A stretch of DNA of 64,000 bases from Brachypodius melanocephalos (lineage: Eukaryota; Chordata; Aves; Passeriformes; Pycnonotidae), in assembly GCA_013398615.1 (NCBI GenBank), contig VZSR01000520.1:34938055-35002054 (forward strand), given 5' to 3'. A program made the position numbers and the translations under genes. This document shows positions 12,901 through 24,900 of this stretch, in pieces. The notes beneath the pieces are model-generated. The model had not been told where the DNA came from. It was given only the letters and a program-made list of their open reading frames with translations, and made no database searches. Numbering within the stretch: the stretch's first letter is position 1; every line of letters begins with the position of its first letter.

Positions 12901-15900
12901 CTCACTAACGCTGAAACAGAAAAGGGACCTGCTGCAGAAATCATCTGCCCTTCCAGAAATGTCCCTTGATGATAACTCTGATCTCAATGTGGAGGAAATT
13001 AAACCTAGTGGAACAATTCCAAGCCCAAATGTAAAGACAGTCCTTATTAAAGTCCCTGAAGATTCTGAAAAGCAAACAGAAAGTGATAAACTTGATACCA
13101 ATACAGAGTCTGACACCGAACAAAACACAGACCAGAAACAAGAAGGAGAGACTGAGGAGTCAGAATTTAAGATTCAGATTGTTCCTCGCCAGAGGAAGCA
13201 GAGGAAGATTGCTGTGAGTGCTATTCAGAGAGAATACCTGGACATTTCTTTTAACATCCTTGACAAGCTGGGAGAGCAGAAGGAGGCAGGTGAGCTCACT
13301 CACCCCATCAAAAAGTTTATTTTTGCATGAAGGTTTTAGTAACAGACCTTGTAAGGAAATGTGTATATTTATAGTAAGATATGGGTATTTATAGCATCTG
13401 GTGTGCTAGCTGAGTGCTTTCAGGTGTTTGTTTCTCACAAGGAATGTGCTAACCATTCAGGTATGACGAATGTGTAAAGGGCCCATTTGAAAAGGAAGTG
13501 AAGTTCTGTGACAAAAATACTCATTCTGATGTCCAAAGTTTGGGAATGAAACCCCCTGTCCTCTTTATGCTGTGAGTCAGAAAAATGGTCATACTTCTGT
13601 GCCTTTTATCCTGCTAATCTAGTCCATGCTACACTGATTCTCTTTTGGTGTAGTGATTTTTGGCCCTTATTTCTTTTGGCAGCATAAGGCAGTGGAAAGC
13701 AGAATGGATCACAAAGTGCAAGGCAGAGCGGGCTGTAGACTTCAGAAGCAAGAGTCATAGTCATTTAGTCATAGATGTACATATATATTTTGTTTTTATA
13801 CACTAAAAGCTGTTTGTAGCCTTTTTTGTACTGGGTATCCACAAAGTTTTCATGGCCTCTGTTTGTTAAAGATTTAAAATTCAAAGATGGGCAATCTTCT
13901 GTGTACCCTAAGGTTTGTTGGGGTGATTTCAGTGCCAAGTTTTGTTACTACGTTTTTTCAGGTGAAAAGAAAGTGAATTTTAGCTTTTCCTCAGATTCCT
14001 ATTGGATCTATCAAACCATTTGAAAAACTGCATGCTGCTCATTTTTTAATTTCTTAGCTGTTTTTTTTTTCCCCTAGAATTTTTCAGTTATTTTTCAGAA
14101 TTTTACCAGGTTTTCTAACATATTAATGAAAAAGGACAGAATCTGTCAGGCCTCAGTTCTTTGTTGCTACTAAAGTGAGGGAGAATATTTATGAATTCCT
14201 GATCTTACTTTTTTCTTAATTACTTCAGAGGGAATCACAGTATAAATTCTTCTTAGGATATTCCACTTTTACAAGGTGAAATTGTCCTGTGTAATCATAG
14301 TTACACTGTTCCCTTTATGTTTCAAGCCTGTTGTCCCATTTTTGGTTCTAATAAGCCGAAGGACTACTGGAGCTTTATAAAAATTAGAGAGCTGAGTGCT
14401 TTTGAACCTTTCATATAGAGGACCATGGTCTTGAAAGAATTGTTCAATTAGACTCAGTGCTTTTTTGACCATTAACAAGGGCCAGTTTTCAGGCAGTAAT
14501 GAACATTGTTACCCTTGAAACTGCTTGGAAGGGCTGTCCCAGTTCTGAAACACCACGTGGAACCTTTTTAATGCAGGATTTTAAACTGTGAATCTTCAGG
14601 ATCAAACGCTAAATCAGCAGCCTCTTGAATGAAAAGTGATGACATGTTGGAGTTAAGGCTTTTAAGATGCTAAGCTGTCACTTAAACTGGCTTTGTATCA
14701 GTGGTCTCTCTCTTATTTCCATGCTGGTTGTTCCAATAATCGCTTGAGTGGGATCAATGTCAAACTCTATGTGCATTTATTAGTTGTGAGTTCTAAAGAC
14801 CACAGGCAGAATTCTCCTTTAAAAAGTGATTTTAAAGAAATAGATCCCTGTTCCCCTATAAAAATTCTTATGACAAACACACCGAATCCTTTTAAAGCTA
14901 CTGGGAATGCCAGATGGTAAATGGGTGACTGAAATGCTGTGAAAATGGCATCTAGGGAGAAGAAAGATAAAAAACTTTGTTGATTTTAAATGCTGAGAGT
15001 TTAAGCACGATTTTCACATGCAGATCCTGCTGCCAAAGGACTTTCAACACTGGAAATGCCAAGAGAGTCGTCATCTGCACCAACCCTTGAAGCAGGTGTT
15101 CCTGAGACAAGTAGTCACTCTTCCATATCAAGTAAGTTTACCTCTGATTTGAGGATTAAAATCAAAGTTACTGTATTTGTGCATCTGATGCACATCATGT
15201 ATGGTAAATTCCTTCCTCCAAGTTCTCTTGATTCTTCAAAGTACAGCTGTTTAGAACTGTTTATTAGAACAGTTAAATCATTAGATGATTAGAACTGTTC
15301 AATCTCTGATGGTCAGCAGCATTTTAACAGTTAGTAGCTAAAGATTTTCTCTTGGGACATGGCAAGTTTGACAAATGTGGTTTTCTTGAACTAAAGTAGG
15401 TAGCAGCTAAAAGCAGTAATTCACTAAAGCTGAATGTTTATTTTTCCCTGTGAGAAAGCATCGTCAACTGTCAGTGCACAGAAGCAGAAGATGAGAGTAC
15501 ACAGGGCTGTGACTGTGGCCCTTGGTACATTTTTTGCTGTACCTTAGGAAAGAAAATCTCTTGCAATTTTTCTAAAATGCCTTGAATGCCACTTCCTCAG
15601 CTGCTCGCTGAAATGTGGTGACTCTTTATCTGGGACTCCCATAACCATTTCAGTTGGAAGTGAACTCTGTTGTTTAAAGTAGACATGACACAGGGCTTAA
15701 CAGAGAACATGAGGAAAAGATGTTAAGGTAGAGGTTCCTTAGAACACTTAACAAAATTCAGAATGGTGTGTCCATCTAGGTAACACATCTGAAGGCCAGT
15801 GGGGGAGAACTGTGGCTGGTGGAAAAGGGAGGGGAAATGACTTCCTTTGATACCAATGAACTTCTAGGTCAGGTCAACTGTCTTGCTGAACTTCAATTTC

Positions 15901-18900
15901 AGATTGCTATAGCAATGTTAAATTTTAGTTTCTGAAATTCGTCGTCTGCTGATTTGATTGGAAGGCATGCCTGGCTTATTAAAGGAAGAATGTTATTTTA
16001 GATAGGCTAATTCTGTACCTCCCGTTTTCCCACAGGCATCTCAGGTCATGTACATCTCATAGAGTACATTTGTTGGTCACCTAGTGATACAGATGTCACT
16101 TACTAAAGCAGCTGAAGAGGTGCCAGTTAAGACCTATCTCTCTTGCTTTTAGCCTAGTGCTAGTCATTCCTGGAAATTCCAACATATGAAACTGGGAATA
16201 GTACCCATATGATGTTGAGCCTGCATTCCTATGTAAAGATTTCTTTCCTCTTTCTGGAAACTTGCCTCAGTTTCCAACTGCAGAAAGGGATATGAATTCT
16301 TCCATTGTGTTTCTTGTACATTTAGACTGAAATGGTTTTAATCTTCTGCTATGTATCTTTACAGTGCTTTGCATAGTAGGCCCAGGTCAGGACTGTGAGC
16401 ACAAGGCACTTCTGTAACACAGATAGGTAATATTAATTGTACAGCCAGTGCCTGGCCACACAAAGCACACATCATTGACTGCAAGGGGAAGGTTTTGCCT
16501 TTGGACTTCTCTTTTTCAGTAGAGAATTCTACAGGAACAGAAGGATTGACCAGATAAGTAGATAACAAATTTTGCCAGCCACTGTATGAAGGTTACTGAT
16601 CTTTTATTGGGCTTGTTAGGTTTCTTGTAGAAAACCTGATAGAGGAAAACCTCCCCTCTTGTCATGGTCTAACTCCAGCCAGCATCCAAACCCCAGGCAG
16701 CCGCTTGCTCAGGCTCCTGCCAGCAGGACACGGGAGAGAATGGGGAGGATAAAACCTGGAAAACTCATGGACTGAGATAAAGACAGGTTAATAGGGAAAG
16801 CAAGACCCATGCATGCAAAGAGAGCAAAACAAGGAATTAATTCACTGCTTCCCATGGGCAGGCAGGTGTTCAGCCATCTCCAGGAGAGCAGAGCCCCATC
16901 ACAGGTAATGGTGACTTGGGAAGATGAAATCAATCACTCCAAGTGTGTCCCCCCTTCCTCCTTCTTTCACCCACTTTATACACTGAACATGATGCCAAAT
17001 GGTCTGGAATATCTCTTTGATCAGTTTGGCTCACTTGTCCTGGCTGTGTCTCCTCTCAACCTTCCATTCACCCCCAGTCTCCTCTGCAGTGTGGCAGCAT
17101 GGAAAGCAGAAAAGGCCTTGGCTCTGTGTGGGTCCTCTTCAGCAATAACAAAAACATCTCTTTATTATCAACCCTGTCTTCATCACAGATCCAAAACACA
17201 GCCCTATACCAACCACTGGAGAGAAAATTAACTGCTCCAGCTGAAACCAGCACACCCCCTGTGCCACTAGTCAGTCACAGGCGTGAAAAGTCACATGCTG
17301 GTCCACAGAAATCATCCTGAATCCAACATTGTTCAAAAGCTGGCAACTCTGATATTTTTGGTGGTTTAGATTTTTTTTTTTTTGTAGCTCTCTGATTTGG
17401 TTTGGATTTTGTTGTTTTTTGGGGGTTTTTTCCCCCTTAACTTACCATTATTTGAAATCATTGCTGTCATTGAGAAATCAGGTAAATAATCCTGGAAATC
17501 CAAACCTGCTCAACAAAAGCCTCATTATGTGATGTATTCATTAAGTTTTTTAAATTACAATTGCAAAAAGCTGCTAAGAAAATTCAAAGAGATCATTTTC
17601 TCAGTTTTGACAGTCATCTGCATTCCAAGCAGTCTTGTCAGTTCTAACATTAATTGCTGTTCTTTTATCAGGAAATTCTATGCTTGATAAAATGATAAAG
17701 CACCTATTTAAAATCATTGCCCTGGAAACGATAGAAATTCTATTTTTCTCTTGATTTGCTGTGAAAGGCAGCTGCAATATAACTTTTAAAAGTCAAACAT
17801 AGAATGGTCTCTTGGTCTGGTTCAATTCTGTGAGTCCAGTTATATCAGAACTGCTTTGCAGAAATGCTGTACTTGGGCCAAAAAAAAAAGGAGTTTAAAT
17901 GCACTTCAAAAGGATATAACTGGAAAGATGTAATGAGGAAAAATTTAAATACTTCATCTAATAAAATAATTTCAGTGCAGGTTTTCACCGAAGTATTCAT
18001 TTTGGTTGTTATTACTCAACCAAACTGTATTTGTTCTTTTGTTTTCTTTTTGAGGGAGTACACTACTTCCTTTAAATTTTAAACTCTCTGATAGAAAATT
18101 AGTAGAGCAAGTTTAGGAGAAGTCACTCAACCCTCGTGAGCTTTCTGAAAGTCACTGTTTATCCCTTATCTGTACTTCTTTACCACAGTTAATAATGTGA
18201 AATGCTGTGTTTAATTTCACAGCTTAGATGGTTACTGTTTGGAATTTTAGAATAGAACTGCCTGATATTTAGTGGTCTTTTAAATGATGTTGAATGCAGT
18301 TGCGGATGAAAATGATCATTCAGAGAAGATTTTACTTTGTTGCCCTTGCTCGAAGGGCCTGTTGAGGAAAAAACTTAAAGCTGTCCTTAAGGCAATATTT
18401 TAAAAGCTTTCCTGGATACTTGTGTCAGCAGTTTCACTTGTTCAAGCAGGGCCTTAAAACTCTGTCTTCATACAGTGAACAATGATTTTAGTTTCAATGG
18501 TGAAAGTATACTGCTCAGGCTCAATTGTCCAAGTAAATGTATTATGCTCCTTCAATTTGATTTTTTTTTTATTGAATGGAGAAAAAAGTGAGAGCGTCAG
18601 GAGTAGTGGATGATCTTTTTCTTCCTTAATTTGATTAGAGAAAATATGTAGAATCATTTAAGTTGGAAATGAGCTTTAAGATCCTTGAGTCCAACCTAAC
18701 ATTGCTAGTCTGCCACTAAGTCATGTTCTTAAGCATCACATTGATATGAAGCAAAAGTCTTAAGTCGTCTTTGTGGTTTTACTTAGAGCATTATCCAGTG
18801 ACACATATCTCATAAATCAATGTTTTTAATGAAGTAAGTTGCTGGATGAGTAAAAATTGAATGTTTGTTGCTTGATATCACTGTATAAGAAAAATGGCAG

Positions 18901-21900
18901 TGAAGTTACAGAAGGGTCTCATCCTCAAAGGCTGCTGGCTTCACCCTTCAGCAGAATGTGCAGGTGTTCTGCCTGAGGAGTGGGTGTGCAGGAGGAGAGT
19001 TTGGATCCTGCCACCCATGAAGGATGCTGGTGGTACATGGTGTCAGTGAGTTTGTTTTCCTAGGGTCAGCATGGACACAGCAGCCCTCCATGCTTTGCTG
19101 GGAGGAGGCTGAGCTTCCTCCCTTGGTATGTGAGTGAGAGTCAAGTGTACATTCATTGCCTCTCAGCATGAGAGTTTGGGGTAGTATCTTAACACTTCAC
19201 AGGGTATACCAAATCTTTTGATGAGCTTTCATAATGTTTGGAGGCAAAAAGGCACTGACAGTTGACACAGTGGATGCAAGTCTCTTCTGACTGATGGCAC
19301 TGGGGCCAGAATTGTACCCTGTGTAGTTGTGTGAAAGGTGCATACTGACTTGAGCAAGATCCTTAGAGCAAGCCATCATTGTCATTTCAATATTTATATC
19401 GTGCTGGCTTGTAAGATCAGGAAATGAGAGTAGTTCTAAATGTTGTCTGAGCTCCTGAAATCCTTTTGCATTTCTGACTTGCAGCTCAGTTCAGACAAAT
19501 GAAAAGAGGCTCTTTGGGAGCTCTGACAATGAACCAGCTAATGAAGAGGCAGCTGGAACACCAGTCTAGTGCTCCCCACAATATCAGCACTTGGGATACT
19601 GGTGAGCTGCATTTATTGTTCTTTATTTCTATTTCCTAAACCAATTACTGTGTGACAATACCCTAAAAAAAAAAAAAAAAGAAAAAAAAGAAAAGAAAAA
19701 AAAAGGGAATATTTCTATTCTACCATTGCAGATAAGTAAAGATAAGTGATCAGTATCAAGTCTAAAGTGAATCTTTATAGAGAGTACAAGATTATCACCT
19801 CGTAAAGGTTGGAATAGTTACATATTTGGGAGGTAGACCCTCGGGTAAAATGTTGTCTCTTTAACTGTGCTTATTATTCAGATTATTTCCTGGTCTCTTG
19901 GAAAGAAATGGAAGTATCACTGTTGAATTCATTAGGTGTAGGATTTCATCCCTGGTGCATGGAGTCATTTATTTGTATGTGTGTTTACGATGGTGTAGAA
20001 GTTTTTACCAACTCATGCTGAACACCTGAAGTTTCTGTTTACTCACTGCTTTTTCTCCTTCTAAGATGAATGCAAAGCAATGAAAACTGAATTAAGCATG
20101 TAGTTTACTCACTACTCATTATATTTGGTTTTTGTTTTTTCTTCTGAAAAGAAGAAAAACACTTTCAGTTATACCAAATTCATAGCAGATGTCACTAAAC
20201 AATAAAGTCATTCTGGTTTATCAAAAATGCTTGATATTTTAGTGCCCATTTTGATGTTAGTGGCACTACCAAATTGTGCTTCTCAGGAATTTATCAGCAG
20301 ATCCAGATGCATCTAGAGAAAGGAGTACTTAAAATATTATATGGAGCTTAGCATGCTGAATGAATCTCTTACTGTCAGCCCTGGACAGCTGACTTGAAAT
20401 TCTTGGTTAATTTAGTCTTCAGCATCAAGTTCCATCAAACTAAGTTGTGTAGCTGAAGAGGGGCTAAAGATATGGTGCATAGTTCAGGATTATCCTTTCT
20501 ATTCCAGTCTGCTGAATAACGTGCTCAGCATGAGACCCTTAAATCATAAAGGTCAAAATTTGCCACTGGTAACAATGGGGGTTTTGTCCTATCAGCAGGT
20601 AAGTTTATTTATTGAAGAGACTTAGCTGAGATCACCTAGTCTCTCAGGCAGGGTTTTAGAGATTTAAAAGTTTTTGCCTTTGTTCTGCAAGGAGTACTTA
20701 GCCTGTGTTCAAAATGAACAGGTCAATACTCAAAACTGTTCAGAATCTGTGTAGTTAATCCTGTTCCAAATCCAGTAGCTTTCTTCACAACACCTAGGAC
20801 TTTTCCCTCCAATATTCAATTCAACTAAAGGCCTTCAAGCATGGAGAGGCAAAATGGAATGTTCTTTTCTGGAAAGCTTTGCATTTCTCAGTCTCTTGTT
20901 CAACCACTAGCTTCAAAGTAACTTTTATTTGGACAGTGTTGTTTTTCTTTTTTTTTTTTTTTTCTTTCTTTCCCCAGGGCAAATGCACTGTGTGACTGTC
21001 ATTTCAATGTCACACCATGATTTTGAGACTCATTATACTCATGTATACCAACTAGGAAGTTGTTATACATGAGTATACCCACATAAGTATATGATGTGTT
21101 CGGTCCATCCATGCTTTATTAATTTATTATTTTATTACCTGGATAGGTGTCATGTCTCTTCCATCCTTATTTCAAGCCACTCTTTTCCCAAGCTTGCTGT
21201 CTGTAAAAAAAAATTAGTTTTGTGCCTGGCTTCTGTCCTACAAACTATATCTTCTAGTGTCTTGGTGTTTCTAAACACGTGTTTCTTGCTCTTTTTGCTG
21301 CTCATATATTCCATATCTTGTAGAATCTTTATGGCTAGCACTTCCTTTCCTGTTTGATGACTCTTGTTTAAAATGCCTTCTTTATTATTAGGTTATCTGT
21401 GTCCTTTCTCCTGTATGGACTTCTTTGATCTTCCCCCTTCCTTTCTATGCTTAAAAAATTGACTCTTTTCTTTGTTTTTTTTTTGTTTGTTTTTTTTTTT
21501 TTTGGTTGGTTTGTGTTGAGTTGTTTGTTTGTTTGTTTTCTATAGCACTTGTATCTGTCTTTCTCTTTTTTTAACTGTTAAGACTTGTTGTGCTGTTGAT
21601 TGGTGATAGGTGCTGGATTTGTGGTTCTGGAGACTGAAGTTCTTTCTTTATTCACAGAGCAGATACAGCATGGAAAGAGGCTGTGCAATGTCCCTGTTTG
21701 CCTAAACCCAGATTTGGAGGGACCACCACTGAGAATCAGAGGTTAGTTCAGTGTTTGTTTGACCTGGTCCTCTGCCAAGACTGCCAGGAAGATTTCATGG
21801 TTCATACAAAATGGTGCTGAATTTTGTGTTCTATTCTGCTGTTAAAGCCCTCAACTGTCCTGCAGAAAGTATGCAGAGAGTGGCTAGACCTCATTTCTGT

Positions 21901-24900
21901 ATAAACTCTCCTCCCTCACAGCTGAAATACATCCAGACTCTCTGACAGCCCTGCAGTGGGGCACTGACCTACTTTCTTTGCCTAAATCATGGTTTTTTTC
22001 CCTACTGTCCACTGCACAAGAGAGGACATTTTTGAGTAGTTAAGTCTTATTCCAACATTGTAACGTGCATTATGACTGCTTTTGGGATTTGTGTGCTGAA
22101 ATGGAACTTGTATCTAGAGAATGTGACAGTGAAACTTCCAAAGTCGTGGCAGATGGATCTTTATACATCTGAGAGGGGAAGCAAAACCAGTCTACAAAAT
22201 CTATACCTATCCCCTGCCTTCTGGATGTTGTTCTACATTACTGGAGTATTCTAGCCTTCCTGAAGTGTCTGCTCATATCCAATAAAACCTTAGGGACCAG
22301 TTATAAAGTTCTGAACTATGGATGTAAAATAAATGTTTCCTTCCATGCTTCATAAAATGGTTGTTTAAAACCTGCCTTATTCTCATTCCACTCCACTTAT
22401 TTTGAGTTCAGGAATTGTGGGAGCTTCTTAGCTTACTTTGCCTGTAAGCTGATGTTAAATTTGCTTTTCCTGCAGTAACCAAGATTATGTCATCATAAAT
22501 TCCATCTAAACCTTACGTAGAGAAGCTTACTCCTGTTTCCATAGTTAAATATTACCAGTGCAGGCTAATGTTAACATTAAATCTGAACCTATAGATTGAA
22601 GCAACCAGGAAGAAAATTGGCATTGGTTTACTTAAACTGTAATTCAAGAAAGCAGAACTTGGAGAAGTTCTTGGATCTTCCATAATGCATAACTTTTCCT
22701 ACTAAAATAAGCATCTATCAGAAATTAGGTGCACAAAAAGTGCCAAGGGCAAAGGGAGCCCCAAATGTTGGCATGATCACAGTGGGCTATGCTCTCAGCT
22801 GAACGACTCAGCTTTGAAGAATAAAGATACTTTTGAAGATTTTTAATGGAAGGCATTTCTAATGATCAGCCCTCTAATGTTCTCAATTTCTTATGAATTG
22901 TTTCTTCTCTCTGTCCTTTCCTGGTTTACCTCCTGTGGCTCTTTAGGGACAGTATGAATAGACTGATGACCTGGTGTTGAGACATGAGAGCTTAATTCCT
23001 TCTTCATGTAACTGAGAGCTATGGGAAGTTAATTCCCAAATGTGTGGGGGAATACTGCAAATATTCTGATATCCAGTCTTGTAGCAACTGTAGAATCATC
23101 TTCTCTACTTAGTAGATAGAATTGCATCCATTTTCCTGGAATTTTTGGTTTATGTTATCTTTTTTCCCCAGGGATTTATTATCTATTTTTAATTGATAGT
23201 TCTAGGTAATTGGAATAATCTGGCAGAAGCAAAGAATGTGCTTATATGTCTTTTTATAGACACAATTTATTTCTTATTTCTAGGGACAGTAAAGCCATCA
23301 TGGCTATTCTTTAGAAGTCTGCTCATCAAGCATTTTGGATTTCTGTTTGATGATTCTTTCTTTCTTTTTTAAAATTCTTTTCCTGATTGCCTTAAGGTGC
23401 CACAAAATCTAGTTTGCTGTCAGCACCCAGTATAGTCAGTATGTTTGTACCTGCACCAGAAGAATTTGCTGATGACCAGCCCATTCTGATGACTGACAAG
23501 TAAGTGGTGTTTTTTCTCTCCTTTCAAAGAACTAGTTGAACTTCAAATATGTCAATTATAGATATACTTGATGCAAATACAGAGTCCATTCTATCATTTA
23601 TCTCTATGCTAAGTTTTCTTTTTTTACCCCAAGGTAAAGATTTTCTAAACACTGCTAGCAGGATGTGTTTTCGATTCAGTAGGACCTGGATGATTGTGCA
23701 CGGGTGAAACGATGACTGAGGCTATTGCATGTGCACAGAGGGCAGGGGAAGTGCTTTCCATCTTTAAATCAAGGGTTACTTGTGATCCATCAGAAACCTC
23801 TTTTGTCTTAGGGGAAAAAAAGATACAGAAGTTCCATTTAAAAATTCCTTTGGATCTCTTTTGAAATCAGTAGCTGTTGATGTGTCATCGTATGTGACCT
23901 AGCTAGCATTTTAATGCTGATACTCACTGATCCTCAAAGCTTTTGCAAATCTCTGTTGTTTGGTTAAAATGCCTGTAAAGGGAATGTTAAACAGAAGTGT
24001 ACTCATTTAATAGAGTAGTAAAGCAGTCAGCAGGGGAGCCATGCATTGATTTGTTCAAAACTTGGAAAGAGAAGCCACAAGATCCTGTGTGTGCTCAGTC
24101 CAGTAGACAGACAGACATGCAAGGATGATCACTGGAGAAAGACAGGGCCATTGTGCAGACTGTGACTACTAATCGACTTTATTGTGTGACAAAGTGAAGC
24201 ATCCCGAAGTTAGTCTGCTCTGTGGCACTTCCCTTGGCCCTTTCACCAAAGCTCAAGCGCTACCTATTAACATACAGACCAGCTGAGCTTGACTTCCATG
24301 ACCTTGTTGGCATATTTTCTTTATGTTCAGTAAAAAAAGGCAAGAAAATTGCCTGTTCAATTCCATTAAGTTTAAAATCTCACAATCTGTTTCAATCATT
24401 AGCAACTCATTGATGAAATTAAGCCAGCCTTCTTACTGGGCTGAGATGAGCCATTTTCTCACATTGGTTTGCCTTTTTCATGGGTTGTGAAAGCCTGTCT
24501 CATCTCTCCCAAATCTGACATCCCCTTTATAATTTGACATTTTGGAGCCCTTTCAGACCTTCATCAGTTGTCTTTGAGCATTTCAGGAAGGATAAGTGAC
24601 TCAGCAGCAAATCTGCCCTGGGAAAGGAGACTTTTCTGAAATCTAGGGTTCTGTGCCCCTGAGGGGTCTTTTAATTTATTTCTTAATAGCTGTAACTGCT
24701 GTGGGAGCCAATCAGATCATTGTTTTCTAATTGAATAATTTGTTATTCATAGTTCATGACTGACAGGAAGGGCAATGTGAAATTGTTCCATCTCTTTAAG
24801 CTCATGTGTGAGTGTCATTGTTTGTGTCTCTGGGACTTGGCCCAAGCTGCAGGAGTGGGCTGTGCTCACATTGCTGAGGGCCAGTCTTTGCTGCTGCAGA

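Larger units (their letters stand above)
15132..19484. other. UNC79 intron with ERVL-type LTR and CR1 tail
   Basis: 4.35-kb intron containing a hairpin-forming inverted repeat near its start, an LTR (16660-17254) and a CR1 fragment (about 18648-18745). The rest is AT-rich with nothing recognisable. Confidence 0.8.
19602..21657. other. UNC79 intron with homopolymer runs and a hairpin
   Basis: 2.06-kb intron. It holds an A-rich run (19664-19706), a T-rich run (20949-20972), a strong inverted repeat (21034-21077) and a T/G-rich run (about 21470-21540). No coding block was seen. Confidence 0.75.

Noticed and set aside
12445..13141. Minus-strand open frames within exon 5
   Set aside because: They are Ser/Leu-rich complements of the acidic coding exon and have no homology.
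16809..17320. Open frames over the ERVL-type LTR (up to 140 codons)
   Set aside because: LTR sequence is non-coding; the frames have no protein similarity.
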